NCBI GenBank assembly: GCA_944324235.1
Contig: CALUVN010000022.1
Location: 1 to 34,799, forward strand
DNA length: 34,799 nt
Source: Candidatus Gastranaerophilales bacterium
GTDB taxonomy: Bacteria > Cyanobacteriota > Vampirovibrionia > Gastranaerophilales > Gastranaerophilaceae
Direction of reading: 5' to 3'
Positions within the stretch are counted from its first letter, which is position 1, and every line of letters starts with the position of its first letter. Position numbers and translations under genes: made by a program. Below the pieces are notes generated by a model that saw only the letters and a program-made list of their open reading frames with translations, was not told the origin of the DNA and did no database searches. Of this stretch, positions 6,974 to 15,597 are shown one piece after another.

Positions 6974-8200
6974 CTAAAAAGAAAGTTTCTTCTTTTTTCT
7001 TAAAAAAGTTTCGCTGGCCTTTCCGCTTTTCGCATAAGTCCAGATATTATCCAGCAAAAAGTGCGCCATTTCATGCGGCAGAGTTGAATAATTTGCATCT
7101 TTAAAAAGTTCAATAGCTTTTTCAGATACGTTATATGCACCGCGTCTGATAGGCTGATTTTTAGGCATTCCGGTTAGCTGATTTAATGTTGAGTTGATAT
7201 TTTGGTCTAAATCTGTTATAATGTTATTAAGTTCTGCTCCCAAGATTTGACGACTAAACGTAGGCTCTTCTTGCGTAGAGGTTGAGTTTGTACGAAACTG
7301 CTCTTCCTCAACAGAACTTATTTTATTATCCCAACCTGTTAAAAGCCAAGTTTTTTTCTTACCGTGTTCATCAAGTGATAAAATAGCTTCTATGCCATCT
7401 TTTTCTATATGAACAGTTTTTTTGTTTTCTACAAACTTTTTTATTTTACCATCAATAACAGCATCAAAAACTTTTAATAAAGTTTTAATGCCATGTTTTT
7501 GTGCAATATGTTGAATACCTTTTTTATTATTGCCAAAAATAAAAGTTATATCATTTGTGCCACCATATTCTTCTAAATCTTCACGTAGATTTTTAACAGT
7601 TTCCTCTTCACTACCGTTAGCTATTTTTTGAAGAGCTTTTTTACTTCTTGAGCTTTTTGAATTGTTTTAGGAGCATAACTTGATTGATAATAAATATTCG
7701 GGTTTTCACCATTGTTTTTGTTGTAGATGTTATGTCCGGTTGGTTCATTTTTAGGCATTCCGGTTAGCTGATTTAATGTTGGGTTGATTTTTTCTTTAAT
7801 ATATGTTACAATATTAGTAGGGTTCTGTCCAACAACCGCTACAGTATGGGAAATCTCCCGAGAAGGCAATGGCTCGCTGGTTGCCGTGTTGGCAGAACCT
7901 TTTTTTATCCATTCATCAATTCCTTTATCTGTAGATTTAAAGGCTGTGGATATTTGATTTGTACCGTTTGCAAATTGTATACTTACACCATATTTTCCTA
8001 TAGGTGTATTGATTTTTAATAAAGCTACTTCATCATTTGAGTATTGTTTTTTAGACTACAAAATTTTCTTTTGGACTTCTGTACATAGCCGATTGATACA
8101 GATTATTATTTTCTGCATTAGTTACAATTTCAGCGCTCACATCAGTGGAATAAATCGGGGTTTCAGCAATAGTCTGATTGCCTGCGTTTAGCTTAATACA
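6974..8200 (-). pseudogene. Decayed phage-type polyvalent protein (PBECR-like nuclease plus HExxH metallopeptidase-like domains)
   Basis: Reading the minus strand from 8200 down gives about 408 codons with two frameshifts and no start codon. Segment A (8200-8054) reads ...AETPIYSTDVSAEIVTNAEN... and stops at TAA 8051-8053; dropping one T here continues into segment B (about 8055-7640) ...NDEVALLKINTPIGKYG.... Segment B stops at TAG 7621-7623; adding one A to the six-A run near 7640 continues into segment C in the original frame. Segment C has GIQHIAQKHGIKTLLKVFD...VIDGKI...KTWLLTGWD, like the PBECR endonuclease-type domains of phage large polyvalent proteins, then NYSTLPHEMAHFLLDN with HExxH, like the zincin-like domains in the same proteins. 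It ends abruptly after KSGKASETFL. A LNQLTGMPKNxP linker occurs twice. Domain calls are by recall. Confidence 0.7.
7157..7191. repeat. 35-bp exact direct repeat (partner at 7747-7781)
   Basis: The 35 bases at 7157-7191 recur exactly at 7747-7781, 590 bp apart. Both encode the same linker on the minus strand, TLNQLTGMPKN followed by a variable residue and Pro, inside the decayed polyvalent protein. It is probably an internal modular linker of the protein; the exact DNA identity implies recent copying or selection. Confidence 0.9.
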
Positions 8201-8274
8201 TCACCTAATAATTAATATAAAATTATCACTAAATTTATCATTTTATAAAAAAATATAGTCATTTTTTTATGTTT

Positions 8275-8302
8275 TTGATAATATTTTCTTAGAATGTTTA
8301 AT
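8275..8302 (+). promoter_or_regulatory. Possible promoter of aspS
   Basis: TTGATA (8275-8280), 16-base spacer, TTTAAT (8297-8302), 17 bases before the ATG. The leader would carry the AAAAGGAAGAAG Shine-Dalgarno only in part if the start is at the usual distance, so the assignment is tentative. The surrounding 8201-8319 is very AT-rich. Confidence 0.35.
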
Positions 8303-8319
8303 TTTAAAAGGAAGAAGAA

Positions 8320-10101
8320 ATGATAAAAACTAGATTGAAATCAGAAAATTGCGGAGAGCTTAATCTAAGCAATATTAATCAGGAAGTAAACCTTTCCGGC
8401 TGGGTTTCAACAGTAAGAGACCTCGGCGGTATTATATTTGTTGAACTCAGAGACAGAAGCGGATTTTTCCAACTTGTTGCTGACCCTCAGGTCAACAAAA
8501 ACATTCACGACGTATTCAGCAAACTGAAAAATGAATACGTTATCAATGTAAAAGGAAAAGTTACCAGACGTCCTGAAGAAACTTACAACGAAAAATACCC
8601 TACAGGACAGGTTGAAATGTATCCTGAATTTGTAGAAATACTTTCAGAAGCTAAAACATTACCGTTCGTTCTGGATGATGAAAATGTGTCTGAAGATGTC
8701 AGACTTAAATACAGATATCTTGATATAAGACGCGAAAAAATGCTTTCTAACCTTGTATTGCGTCACAAAATAGTTACTGCTGCCAGAAATTATATGAACA
8801 ATCTTGATTTTCTGGAAGTTGAAACTCCTATATTGATTAAAACAACACCGGAAGGTGCAAGAGACTATCTGGTTCCGTCACGTGTTCAGGAAGGCAAATT
8901 CTACGCACTTCCTCAGTCACCGCAAATCTTTAAACAACTGTTAATGGTCGGCGGTATTGAAAGATACTATCAAATCGCAAAATGTTTCCGTGATGAAGAC
9001 CTTCGTGCTGACAGACAGCCTGAATTCACGCAAATTGATATTGAAATGTCTTTTGTTGAACAACAGGATGTAATCAAAGTTGTTGAAGGTTTAATCGTTG
9101 ATACATTCAAAGCTGCAGGCGTTGAAGTTAAACCTCCGTTTATCCAAATGCCTTGGCAGGAAGCTATGGACAGATACGGTTCTGATAAACCTGATACACG
9201 CTTTGGCTTAGAATTATTTGATATCGGTGATATCATTATGCAATCTGAATTCCAGATTGTTAAAAATACTCTTGAAAACGGTGGTATCGTTCGCGGTATA
9301 AGAATTCCTGGCGGCGCTCAGTATTCAAGAAAAGATATCGACGATATTACAAAACTTGCCGTTTCATTCGGTGCAAAAGCTCTTGCAAATATTATCTACA
9401 ACGAAGACGGCACAGCTAAATCTCCTGTATTGAAATTTGTGACAGAAGAACAAGCAAAACAAATTCAAGAACGCGCAGGAGCTCAGGCCGGCGACATTAT
9501 CTTCTTTGTTGCAGATAAACCTAAACTCGTTTACGATATTATGGGAAGATTAAGACTTCACTTCGGAAAAACATTAAACTTAATCGATGAATCTAAACAT
9601 AACCTTCTCTGGGTCGTAGACTTCCCTATGTTTGAATGGAGTGAAGAAGAAGGCAGATTTATGGCAATGCACCACCCGTTCACCTCACCTTGTCTGGAAG
9701 ATTTAGACAAACTTGACAGCGGGGACTTAGGCAATGTTAAATCAATTGCGTATGATATCGTCTACAACGGTACAGAACTCGGCGGCGGCTCTGTCAGAAT
9801 TCACTCATCCGAAGTTCAAAAGAAAATCTTCAAAGCTCTTGGCTTGACTGAAGAAGAAGCTGTTGAAAAATTCGGATTTATGGTAAACGCACTTCAATAC
9901 GGTACACCGCCTCACGCTGGACTTGCAATCGGTTTGGACAGACTTGTTGCTCTGCTTGCAAGAACTGATTCTATCCGTGACGTAATTGCGTTCCCTAAAA
10001 ATTCAGGTGCTAAAGATCTTATGAGTGACGCTCCTGGAGAAGCTTCTTTGCAACAACTGAGAGAACTTCACCTGAAAAGTACCGCTCACCAGCACAAATA
10101 A
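8320..10101 (+). CDS. aspS: Aspartyl-tRNA synthetase
   Basis: 593 residues, full length for the bacterial type. Charges tRNA-Asp with aspartate in the cytosol. Domains: N-terminal anticodon-binding OB fold (about 1-105; VRDLGGIIFVELRDRSGFFQ), class II catalytic core with motif 2 (CFRDEDLRADRQPEFTQIDI), the bacterial GAD insertion (about 300-410), and motif 3 (GLAIGLDRLVALL) near the C-terminus, followed by AFPKNSGAKDLMSDAP. Residue 35 is Leu in the RDLGG context, the residue associated with discriminating enzymes (non-discriminating ones often have His); that reading is tentative. Strong Shine-Dalgarno GGAAGAAG before the ATG. Followed by a terminator and then ribF. Confidence 0.97.
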   Translation: MIKTRLKSENCGELNLSNINQEVNLSGWVSTVRDLGGIIFVELRDRSGFFQLVADPQVNKNIHDVFSKLKNEYVINVKGKVTRRPEETYNEKYPTGQVEMYPEFVEILSEAKTLPFVLDDENVSEDVRLKYRYLDIRREKMLSNLVLRHKIVTAARNYMNNLDFLEVETPILIKTTPEGARDYLVPSRVQEGKFYALPQSPQIFKQLLMVGGIERYYQIAKCFRDEDLRADRQPEFTQIDIEMSFVEQQDVIKVVEGLIVDTFKAAGVEVKPPFIQMPWQEAMDRYGSDKPDTRFGLELFDIGDIIMQSEFQIVKNTLENGGIVRGIRIPGGAQYSRKDIDDITKLAVSFGAKALANIIYNEDGTAKSPVLKFVTEEQAKQIQERAGAQAGDIIFFVADKPKLVYDIMGRLRLHFGKTLNLIDESKHNLLWVVDFPMFEWSEEEGRFMAMHHPFTSPCLEDLDKLDSGDLGNVKSIAYDIVYNGTELGGGSVRIHSSEVQKKIFKALGLTEEEAVEKFGFMVNALQYGTPPHAGLAIGLDRLVALLARTDSIRDVIAFPKNSGAKDLMSDAPGEASLQQLRELHLKSTAHQHK

Positions 10102-10124
10102 ATAATCTAACTAAAACTAAAAAA

Positions 10125-10149
10125 GGCTCTGGTTAACAGAGTCTTTTTT
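10125..10149 (+). terminator. Intrinsic terminator of aspS
   Basis: GGCTCTG (10125-10131), loop GTTAA, CAGAGTC (10137-10143), then TTTTTT (10144-10149). The T-run is only four bases from the TATAAT box of ribF, so terminator and next promoter are packed back to back. Confidence 0.85.
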
Positions 10150-10153
10150 GTTA

Positions 10154-10159
10154 TATAAT
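10154..10159 (+). promoter_or_regulatory. -10 box of ribF, leaderless arrangement
   Basis: Consensus TATAAT ends six bases before the ribF ATG (10166). No Shine-Dalgarno is possible in the intervening ATTTTTTT-like tract. Transcription would begin at or next to the A of the ATG. No convincing -35; the position falls within the aspS terminator stem. Confidence 0.55.
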
Positions 10160-10165
10160 TTTTTT

Positions 10166-11056
10166 ATGCAGATACTACACGACTTGAGTGAAAATCCTAA
10201 TTTATCCCTTGCGCTCGGCTACTTTGACGGCGTACACATCGGGCATCAGGCTGTAATAAAAAATGCAGTCAACTATGCAAAACAAAACGGCGGGAAATCA
10301 GCTGTTATAACATTTAAAGATCACCCTTGCTGTTTTTTTCATGGAGTTTGCCCGAAATATATTCTAACACGCGAATACAGAGAAAAATTTATAGCTGATT
10401 TAGGCGTTGATTATTTATATGAACTTGACTTCGAAAAGTTAGCCGGCCTATCTGCCGAAGAATATCTGGAAAATATTCTTATAAAACATTTTAGCCCGAA
10501 ATCAATTTCGACAGGATTTAACCACAATTTCGGACATAACAAAACAGGCGATGTAAAATTTCTGGAACAGGAATCAATAAAATACAACTATAAATACTTT
10601 GCGCTTCCTCCACAAAAATACGACGGAGAAGTAATCAGCAGCACCAAAATAAGAAAACTGCTTTCTGACGGTCAGATAGATACAGCAAATAAGATGCTCG
10701 GCAGAAATTTTATAATAGAAGGTACTGTGATTAAAGGACGACAAATTGGAAGAACTATAGGTTTCAGAACTGCAAACATTTTGTACCCGATTGAACTTAT
10801 TGATATACCGTTTGGAGTGTACTCAGTATTAGTTAATTACGCAAGCCAAACATATCAGGGAATTGCAAACTTTGGAGTACGACCGACTGTTAACGGACAG
10901 GGTGCACTGTTAGAAGTACACATCATTGATTTTGAAAAAGATATCTACGGCGAAGTTCTGGAAGTAAAATTCATAAAAATGCTCAGGACAGAGCGAAAAT
11001 TTGACTCTCTCGACAGCCTGAAACAACAAATAAGCCGTGATATTAAAAGCATTTAA
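10166..11056 (+). CDS. ribF: Bifunctional riboflavin kinase / FAD synthetase
   Basis: 296 residues. Converts riboflavin to FMN and FMN to FAD. N-terminal nucleotidyltransferase domain (about 1-170) with GYFDGVHIGHQ and STGFNHNFGHNKTGD; ISSTKIRKLLSDG closes it. C-terminal flavokinase domain (about 180-296) with GRQIGRTIGFRTANI and the GIANFGVRPT motif. An oddity: the usual G-x-PTAN metal/nucleotide motif reads GFRTAN, with Arg for Pro; Thr and Asn are kept. A longer reading from a TTG at 10148 is possible but lies in the terminator T-tract; the ATG at 10166 matches family starts. No Shine-Dalgarno; TATAAT sits six bases upstream. Confidence 0.93.
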   Translation: MQILHDLSENPNLSLALGYFDGVHIGHQAVIKNAVNYAKQNGGKSAVITFKDHPCCFFHGVCPKYILTREYREKFIADLGVDYLYELDFEKLAGLSAEEYLENILIKHFSPKSISTGFNHNFGHNKTGDVKFLEQESIKYNYKYFALPPQKYDGEVISSTKIRKLLSDGQIDTANKMLGRNFIIEGTVIKGRQIGRTIGFRTANILYPIELIDIPFGVYSVLVNYASQTYQGIANFGVRPTVNGQGALLEVHIIDFEKDIYGEVLEVKFIKMLRTERKFDSLDSLKQQISRDIKSI

Positions 11057-11119
11057 TTATTTATCAAATTCAAACAATTCAGGCAACTTAATTTTTAGTG
11101 CACGGGAAAGTAACAAAAA
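11057..11119 (-). pseudogene. Remnant of an XRE-type HTH regulator C-terminus
   Basis: Twenty open codons on the minus strand read ...SRALKIKLPELFEFDK then stop. This matches the typical end of Cro/C1-type helix-turn-helix domains (LAxALxIxLxELFxF). A stop codon lies immediately upstream in frame and no helix-turn-helix precedes it, so only the tail survives. It abuts the ribF stop codon. The short length makes coincidence possible. Confidence 0.35.
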
Positions 11120-11170
11120 TTAATAAAAAGCCTTTAAACATTAAGCTTTAAATAAATTTTATGTATAAGC

Positions 11171-11716
11171 TTATTTAATCAATGCCTGAACTTCTTTGAA
11201 ATTCGGATGTTTTGCGCCTTTGAGCCATTCAAACAGAGCTATTTCCACACAGGAAACTTTTACTCCGTTTGCAGACATTGCTTCTATACCCTGCTTAAAT
11301 TCATATTTAGTGCGGCTTGCGCAGGCATCTTTTATAACATAAACGTCATACCCTTCTTCCACAAGCGCTGATGCAGTCTGATGAACACAAATATGAGTTT
11401 CGATACCCAGAATAACGATTTGTTTTTTGCCGTAACTTTTTATTTTCTCTTTCATCCCGTCTTCCAGCAAGGCATTAAATGAAGTTTTTTCAACAAACTC
11501 CGTATCTTCAGGAAGAACATCTTTAAGCTGTTGGACAGTATGCCCCAAACCTTTCGGATATTGTTCCGTCACTATAGCAGGTATGCCAAGAATTTGAGCT
11601 GCTTTTGCGACCTTTACCGCTTTTGTTACTACAATATCTTTATCCAGTGCGGCTACAAGTTTATCCTGTATGTCTATAATTAACAACAGAGTTTCATTTT
11701 GTAATAATGTATTCAT
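11171..11716 (-). CDS. Isochorismatase-family cysteine hydrolase
   Basis: 181 residues, the usual size for small family members such as YcaC-like or nicotinamidase-like hydrolases. The catalytic triad is visible: Asp15 in LLIIDIQ, Lys77 in FVEKTSFNA, Cys110 in GIETHICVHQTA. The GIETH segment corresponds to the cis-peptide region before the nucleophile. A hydrolase acting on an amide or similar bond is inferred; the substrate cannot be read from sequence. Strong Shine-Dalgarno AAGGAG before the ATG. Last gene of the run tkt-half, ftsE, ftsX, 11729 gene; 12 bases after the previous stop. A weak AT-rich inverted repeat follows but no convincing terminator. Confidence 0.9.
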   Translation of the reverse strand: MNTLLQNETLLLIIDIQDKLVAALDKDIVVTKAVKVAKAAQILGIPAIVTEQYPKGLGHTVQQLKDVLPEDTEFVEKTSFNALLEDGMKEKIKSYGKKQIVILGIETHICVHQTASALVEEGYDVYVIKDACASRTKYEFKQGIEAMSANGVKVSCVEIALFEWLKGAKHPNFKEVQALIK

Positions 11717-11728
11717 TTTTTCTCCTTA

Positions 11729-12973
11729 CTAAAGTGTAGACTTAAACTCCTTTATAAAAGATTCAACAATGCTGACAAGAATTTTTTGGTCAACCTGTTT
11801 TAACGGTAATGCTATCTCTTGATTTTCAGGGGTATTCAAACCTTCATGGGTAATTTGTATCAATACTTTTGCAAACCCCGGATAAATTACCTTCAATGTA
11901 CTCGTTTGCTTTTCATTTTTCAAACGGAAAACACTTTTATTTTCATCGGTATATTGTTCAACCTTCGTATTGAATAAACGTTCCTCGTATGCTTTTTGAA
12001 GGCGGAAAAATACCGGAACAATAACTTTCTCCAGCTTTTTCCTGTATGCATTGTGAAACAGCTTAAAGTTTTTATTCTCAGGCTGCAGCTGCTCTTCTTC
12101 TGTAATCCACTCGTCTGCATCAGGTTCATTTTCATTATAGAACACAAATTCTTCGTTAGTTAACAGAGCTTCACCCAGCGCAGAAAGAGCATCTCTTTCT
12201 ATGCCCTCAAAATCTTTAAATTTTACGTCACAAATACCTGCTTTTATTTTGTATTCGGAATCATAGATATCTTTTATTTTATTCAAAACAACTGCAGCTC
12301 CGTGCAAATCTGTATTTTTCAAATATATGTAAAACTTCATACCGTTTGCGTGTATTACAATATCATCACATCGCACCGATGCTTTCAATGCTGCAGTCAT
12401 CTTTGAAAGTGAAAATGTACTCTTGCCGTTTTCTTCCGGTGATATTGCAAGAAACATTCCTGTATTATTGTTTTTATCCAGTTCTTCATCTATTATTAAT
12501 TCTGCATATTTATATTTGTAAAGACCTGTCTCTTCATCAATAATACCGGCCTTTTGCATTATACTGACATACTGATTCAAATTTGATTTATTTATATTAT
12601 TTTTAATAGTATTAAGAATTCTGAGGAGCACCTCAAAATTTTCATCGTCAGCATAAAAATGTTCGCAGATACCTTCATCATAAGCGTTCAGAATAAAATC
12701 TCTGTCCTTATTATTGGCAATTAATATCAAACTGCGTTTTCTGTCCTTGTCCAATTCCTTCAAGTCAACGATTAAATTCAATGTTTTATTTTGAAGTTTA
12801 TGTTCATGTACAAGTATAATTCTGGAATCAATCGTCTTGACCTGTTTTTCAGCTTCTTCATAAGATATAACGCATAAACTGTCTTTATCACGCAACAAAA
12901 CCAACTTTTCCCGTAATTTTTCGGAAAAGTCAGTTTCATCTGATATTAACAATATATTTTTTGAATTATACAT
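11729..12973 (-). CDS. Receiver-like and degenerate GGDEF-like protein in the ftsEX operon
   Basis: 414 residues. Residues 1-125 resemble a response-regulator receiver: strand KNILLISDE, central RIILVHEH, then SLILIANN, with alternating helices. However, the phospho-acceptor position is not a clear Asp, so it is probably a pseudo-receiver. Residues about 140-290 resemble a GGDEF fold: DEETGLYKYKY at its start, HANGMKFYIYLKNTDLHGA where GGDEF should be, and a C-terminal AGICDVKF...ALSALGEALL helix pattern. The GG[DE]EF signature is missing, so no cyclase activity is expected. Residues 300-414 are an unrecognised domain. No membrane segment. Position between ftsX and a hydrolase suggests a regulatory role; function unknown. 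Confidence 0.75.
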   Translation of the reverse strand: MYNSKNILLISDETDFSEKLREKLVLLRDKDSLCVISYEEAEKQVKTIDSRIILVHEHKLQNKTLNLIVDLKELDKDRKRSLILIANNKDRDFILNAYDEGICEHFYADDENFEVLLRILNTIKNNINKSNLNQYVSIMQKAGIIDEETGLYKYKYAELIIDEELDKNNNTGMFLAISPEENGKSTFSLSKMTAALKASVRCDDIVIHANGMKFYIYLKNTDLHGAAVVLNKIKDIYDSEYKIKAGICDVKFKDFEGIERDALSALGEALLTNEEFVFYNENEPDADEWITEEEQLQPENKNFKLFHNAYRKKLEKVIVPVFFRLQKAYEERLFNTKVEQYTDENKSVFRLKNEKQTSTLKVIYPGFAKVLIQITHEGLNTPENQEIALPLKQVDQKILVSIVESFIKEFKSTL

Positions 12974-12985
12974 TACTTATTTTTA

Positions 12986-13894
12986 TTATACCTGAAGGTG
13001 CTTTTTAATACATAAGAAACTTCCGCCTGCTCCGAACAATATACCCATTGCAAACATAGTTATTACAACAATATTTTGAGCAAATAAAGGGGAAGGAACC
13101 ATAAAGAACTGGTGCATATTAAGCAGCCCTTTTTGTACAAAATCCAGAGGGATTAATGCAATGACAGAACCTGAAAAGCCGTAAAATGCACCCTGCATAA
13201 TTAACGGGAATCTGATATACCAGTTGCTGACGCCCATCAATCGCATAATTTCTATTTCTTCTTTTCTTGACTGAATTACAAGCTGAATAGTGTTGTTAAT
13301 AATCGTAATTGTAAGTATTCCCATAAATATTACAACAAATACGGTTATTGTATTAACAACCTGAGTGAGCATTTCAATTTTTTTAGTCAGCTCCTGAGCA
13401 TAACTTACGTCTTCTACAATCGTTAATTCTTTTACCTTTTTAAATACGGACTCAATATTTTCAGGTTTGTTAACTTTAACATGCAACGTATCAGGGAGCG
13501 GATTTTCAATGTCCGGCAATTCCATTTCCCGTTTCAAATTAGCCCATGAAGTTTCCTTCGGTACAATTCTGACGTTTTCTACGTTTTCAAATTCTTTTAT
13601 TCGTTTTTTAGCGGTATTGGCATTAGCATCAGGCTTCAGATAGACTGATATTTCAAGCGCATTACCAAGTTCATGTGCAAAAGATGATATTGATAAGGCT
13701 GAACGGAAAAATGCACCGAATATAGTTAATATTGCAGCCATCGTCGTTATAATAACAATATTTACAATACCGGTTCTCTTTATATCATTTAATGTCTCAA
13801 TAGACAGTCTGTACAAAATTCTGAGCTCGCACAGCCAATCTTTTGGTATATGTTTCTTTACTCTTTTTTTTATCTGTAATTTTTGACTATTCAT
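12986..13894 (-). CDS. ftsX: Cell division protein FtsX
   Basis: 302 residues. Membrane subunit of the FtsEX ABC-like complex, which couples ATP use by FtsE to activation of septal peptidoglycan hydrolases. Pattern visible: cytoplasmic N-terminus, TM1 (IVNIVIITTMAAILTIFGAFF), a ~100-residue extracytoplasmic domain (ISVYLKPDANANTA..., the FtsX_ECD), then three TM segments (TITVFVVIFMGILTITII, IMQGAFYGFSGSVIALIPL, NIVVITMFAMGILFGAGG). The coupling segment NNTIQLVIQSRKEEIEIMRL is typical. An in-frame ATG at 13936 exists, but the ATG at 13892-13894 overlaps the ftsE stop by a few bases with GCAGGT upstream, the usual coupled arrangement. Confidence 0.93.
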   Translation of the reverse strand: MNSQKLQIKKRVKKHIPKDWLCELRILYRLSIETLNDIKRTGIVNIVIITTMAAILTIFGAFFRSALSISSFAHELGNALEISVYLKPDANANTAKKRIKEFENVENVRIVPKETSWANLKREMELPDIENPLPDTLHVKVNKPENIESVFKKVKELTIVEDVSYAQELTKKIEMLTQVVNTITVFVVIFMGILTITIINNTIQLVIQSRKEEIEIMRLMGVSNWYIRFPLIMQGAFYGFSGSVIALIPLDFVQKGLLNMHQFFMVPSPLFAQNIVVITMFAMGILFGAGGSFLCIKKHLQV

Positions 13895-14564
13895 ATGTAC
13901 CTGCTTGTATATCCCTGACGATTTCACCCTTATCAAGGGTAATAACTCTTTTTCTAAAATAATCTACCATTGCATTATCGTGAGTAGAAACGATAACTGT
14001 AATACCTCTTTGATTAATTTGATCCAGAATTTGCATAATTTCCATTGAATTTTTAGGATCAAGATTACCTGTAGGTTCATCAGCAATCAAAAGCGGAGGA
14101 CCATTAACAATAGCCCGAGCAATCGCTACCCGCTGCTGCTCTCCGCCGGATAATTCTGACGGAGTTTCATGCATTTTATGATACAATCCTACAATTTTCA
14201 ATGCACCGGTAACACGCGCATTAATTTCTCTTGAGCTGATACCTAAAGTTCTGATAACATAAGCAACATTATCAAATACACTCTGATTTTGCAGTAATTT
14301 GTAATCCTGAAAAACTATTCCCATACAACGTCTTAAATTTGGAACTTTATCATTAGAAAGATTGGCAATATTAATACCGCCTATAGTCACTGTTCCGCTT
14401 GTCGGACGTTCTTCATTGTAAAGAAGTTTCATCAGAGTAGATTTGCCTGCACCTGATGCGCCTACAATGAAAACAAATTCGCCTGAAAGAATATCAAGGT
14501 TAATATTTTTTAAAGCGTAGTTATCATTTTTGTACTTTTTGGTAACAGATCTGAATTGTATCAT
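13887..14564 (-). CDS. ftsE: Cell division ATP-binding protein FtsE
   Basis: 225 residues. ABC ATPase partner of FtsX. Walker [10 protein letters not shown] (35-43), Q-loop VFQDYKL (84-90), signature LSGGEQQR (138-145), Walker [13 protein letters not shown] (158-169), switch His in VSTHD. Shine-Dalgarno AAGGAAAA before the ATG, 16 bases after the transketolase-half stop. The last eight bases overlap ftsX. Confidence 0.96.
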   Translation of the reverse strand: MIQFRSVTKKYKNDNYALKNINLDILSGEFVFIVGASGAGKSTLMKLLYNEERPTSGTVTIGGINIANLSNDKVPNLRRCMGIVFQDYKLLQNQSVFDNVAYVIRTLGISSREINARVTGALKIVGLYHKMHETPSELSGGEQQRVAIARAIVNGPPLLIADEPTGNLDPKNSMEIMQILDQINQRGITVIVSTHDNAMVDYFRKRVITLDKGEIVRDIQAGTYE

Positions 14565-14580
14565 GTGTTAATTTTCCTTA

Positions 14581-15543
14581 CTATTTGTTTAATCTGTACT
14601 TATCAATTTTGTTTTTAATATTTTCGGACAGTCTCACGGAATTCAAGCCGTAATAATCCAGAAGCTCACCGGTTGTACCGCTTTGTCCAAAAGTATCTTC
14701 AATACCAATTCTATGAACAGGTACAGGGTTATATTCCGAAAGAATTTCACAAACAGCACTTCCTAAACCGCCTATTACCGAATGGTTTTCAACAGTAATT
14801 ACAAAACCTGTTTTTTTAGCTTCTTCAATAATAACAGTAGAATCAATCGGCTTTACAACCGGAACATGGACTACATTAACGGAATAACCTGACTGTGCAA
14901 GAGTTTCTGACGCAATAAGCACTTCGGCAAGAGTTTCTCCGTTTGTTACGACAGTGACGTCTGAGCCGGCATTCAAAACCCTGGCTTTACTGAAATCAAA
15001 CTTATAGTCTTCATCAAAAATATCACAAACATTAGTACGAGGGAGTCTTATATACATCGGCCCGTAATGTTTTGCGGCATATTCAATTACCTGTATGCAT
15101 TCATTACAATCAGCAGGCACAATAACCTTCATATTAGGAATATTACGCATCAATGCGATATCTTCAAGAGCCTGATGACTTGCACCGTCTTCACCGACGG
15201 TAATTCCACCATGGGTTGCAACTATTTTAACATTGAATTCAGGGTAGCATACGGAATTTCTGATTTGATCATAAGTTCTGCCGGTCGCAAACATTGCAAA
15301 TGATGAGACAAACGGGATTTTACCGACAGAAGCCAGACCGGCCGCGGTAGCTATCATATCCTGCTCGGAAATACCGGCATCAAAAAATCTTTCAGGAAAT
15401 TCTTTTGCAAACATAGCTGTCTGAGTTGAGCATGCCAAATCGGCATCTAAAACTACTATGTTTTTATTTTCTTGCCCTAACTTGACAAGAGTTTTTCCAT
15501 ATGCAGAGCGTATAGATTTTTTCTCATTAATATTGATAATCAT
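14581..15543 (-). CDS. Transketolase C-terminal half (split-type subunit)
   Basis: 320 residues, corresponding to the pyrimidine-binding and C-terminal domains of transketolase/DXPS-like enzymes. Visible: AYGKTLVKLGQENKNIVVLDADLA, ERFFDAGISEQDMIATAAGLA (the Glu that activates thiamine diphosphate lies here), GITVGEDGASHQALEDIALM, and the C-terminal NGETLAEVL...TVENHSVIGGLGSAV. Split transketolases have a separate N-terminal subunit binding the diphosphate of the cofactor, usually encoded just upstream. Here the gene is first after a promoter and no N-half exists in this window, so the partner must be elsewhere. Shine-Dalgarno AGAGAAAG. Heads the operon with ftsEX. Confidence 0.92.
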   Translation of the reverse strand: MIININEKKSIRSAYGKTLVKLGQENKNIVVLDADLACSTQTAMFAKEFPERFFDAGISEQDMIATAAGLASVGKIPFVSSFAMFATGRTYDQIRNSVCYPEFNVKIVATHGGITVGEDGASHQALEDIALMRNIPNMKVIVPADCNECIQVIEYAAKHYGPMYIRLPRTNVCDIFDEDYKFDFSKARVLNAGSDVTVVTNGETLAEVLIASETLAQSGYSVNVVHVPVVKPIDSTVIIEEAKKTGFVITVENHSVIGGLGSAVCEILSEYNPVPVHRIGIEDTFGQSGTTGELLDYYGLNSVRLSENIKNKIDKYRLNK

Positions 15544-15597
15544 CTTTCTCTAATCCCGTACAGTCTGTATTAACAAGATTTTCTAGCCTACAATTTA

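Noticed and set aside
7640-8053. Programmed frameshifting in the polyvalent protein
   Set aside because: The gene also lacks a start and its C-terminal end, and the sites are homopolymer runs; decay or sequencing error is more likely.
11125-11165. Terminator after the isochorismatase-like gene
   Set aside because: The inverted repeat AAAGC...GCTTT has a 13-base loop and weak AT pairing; not convincing.
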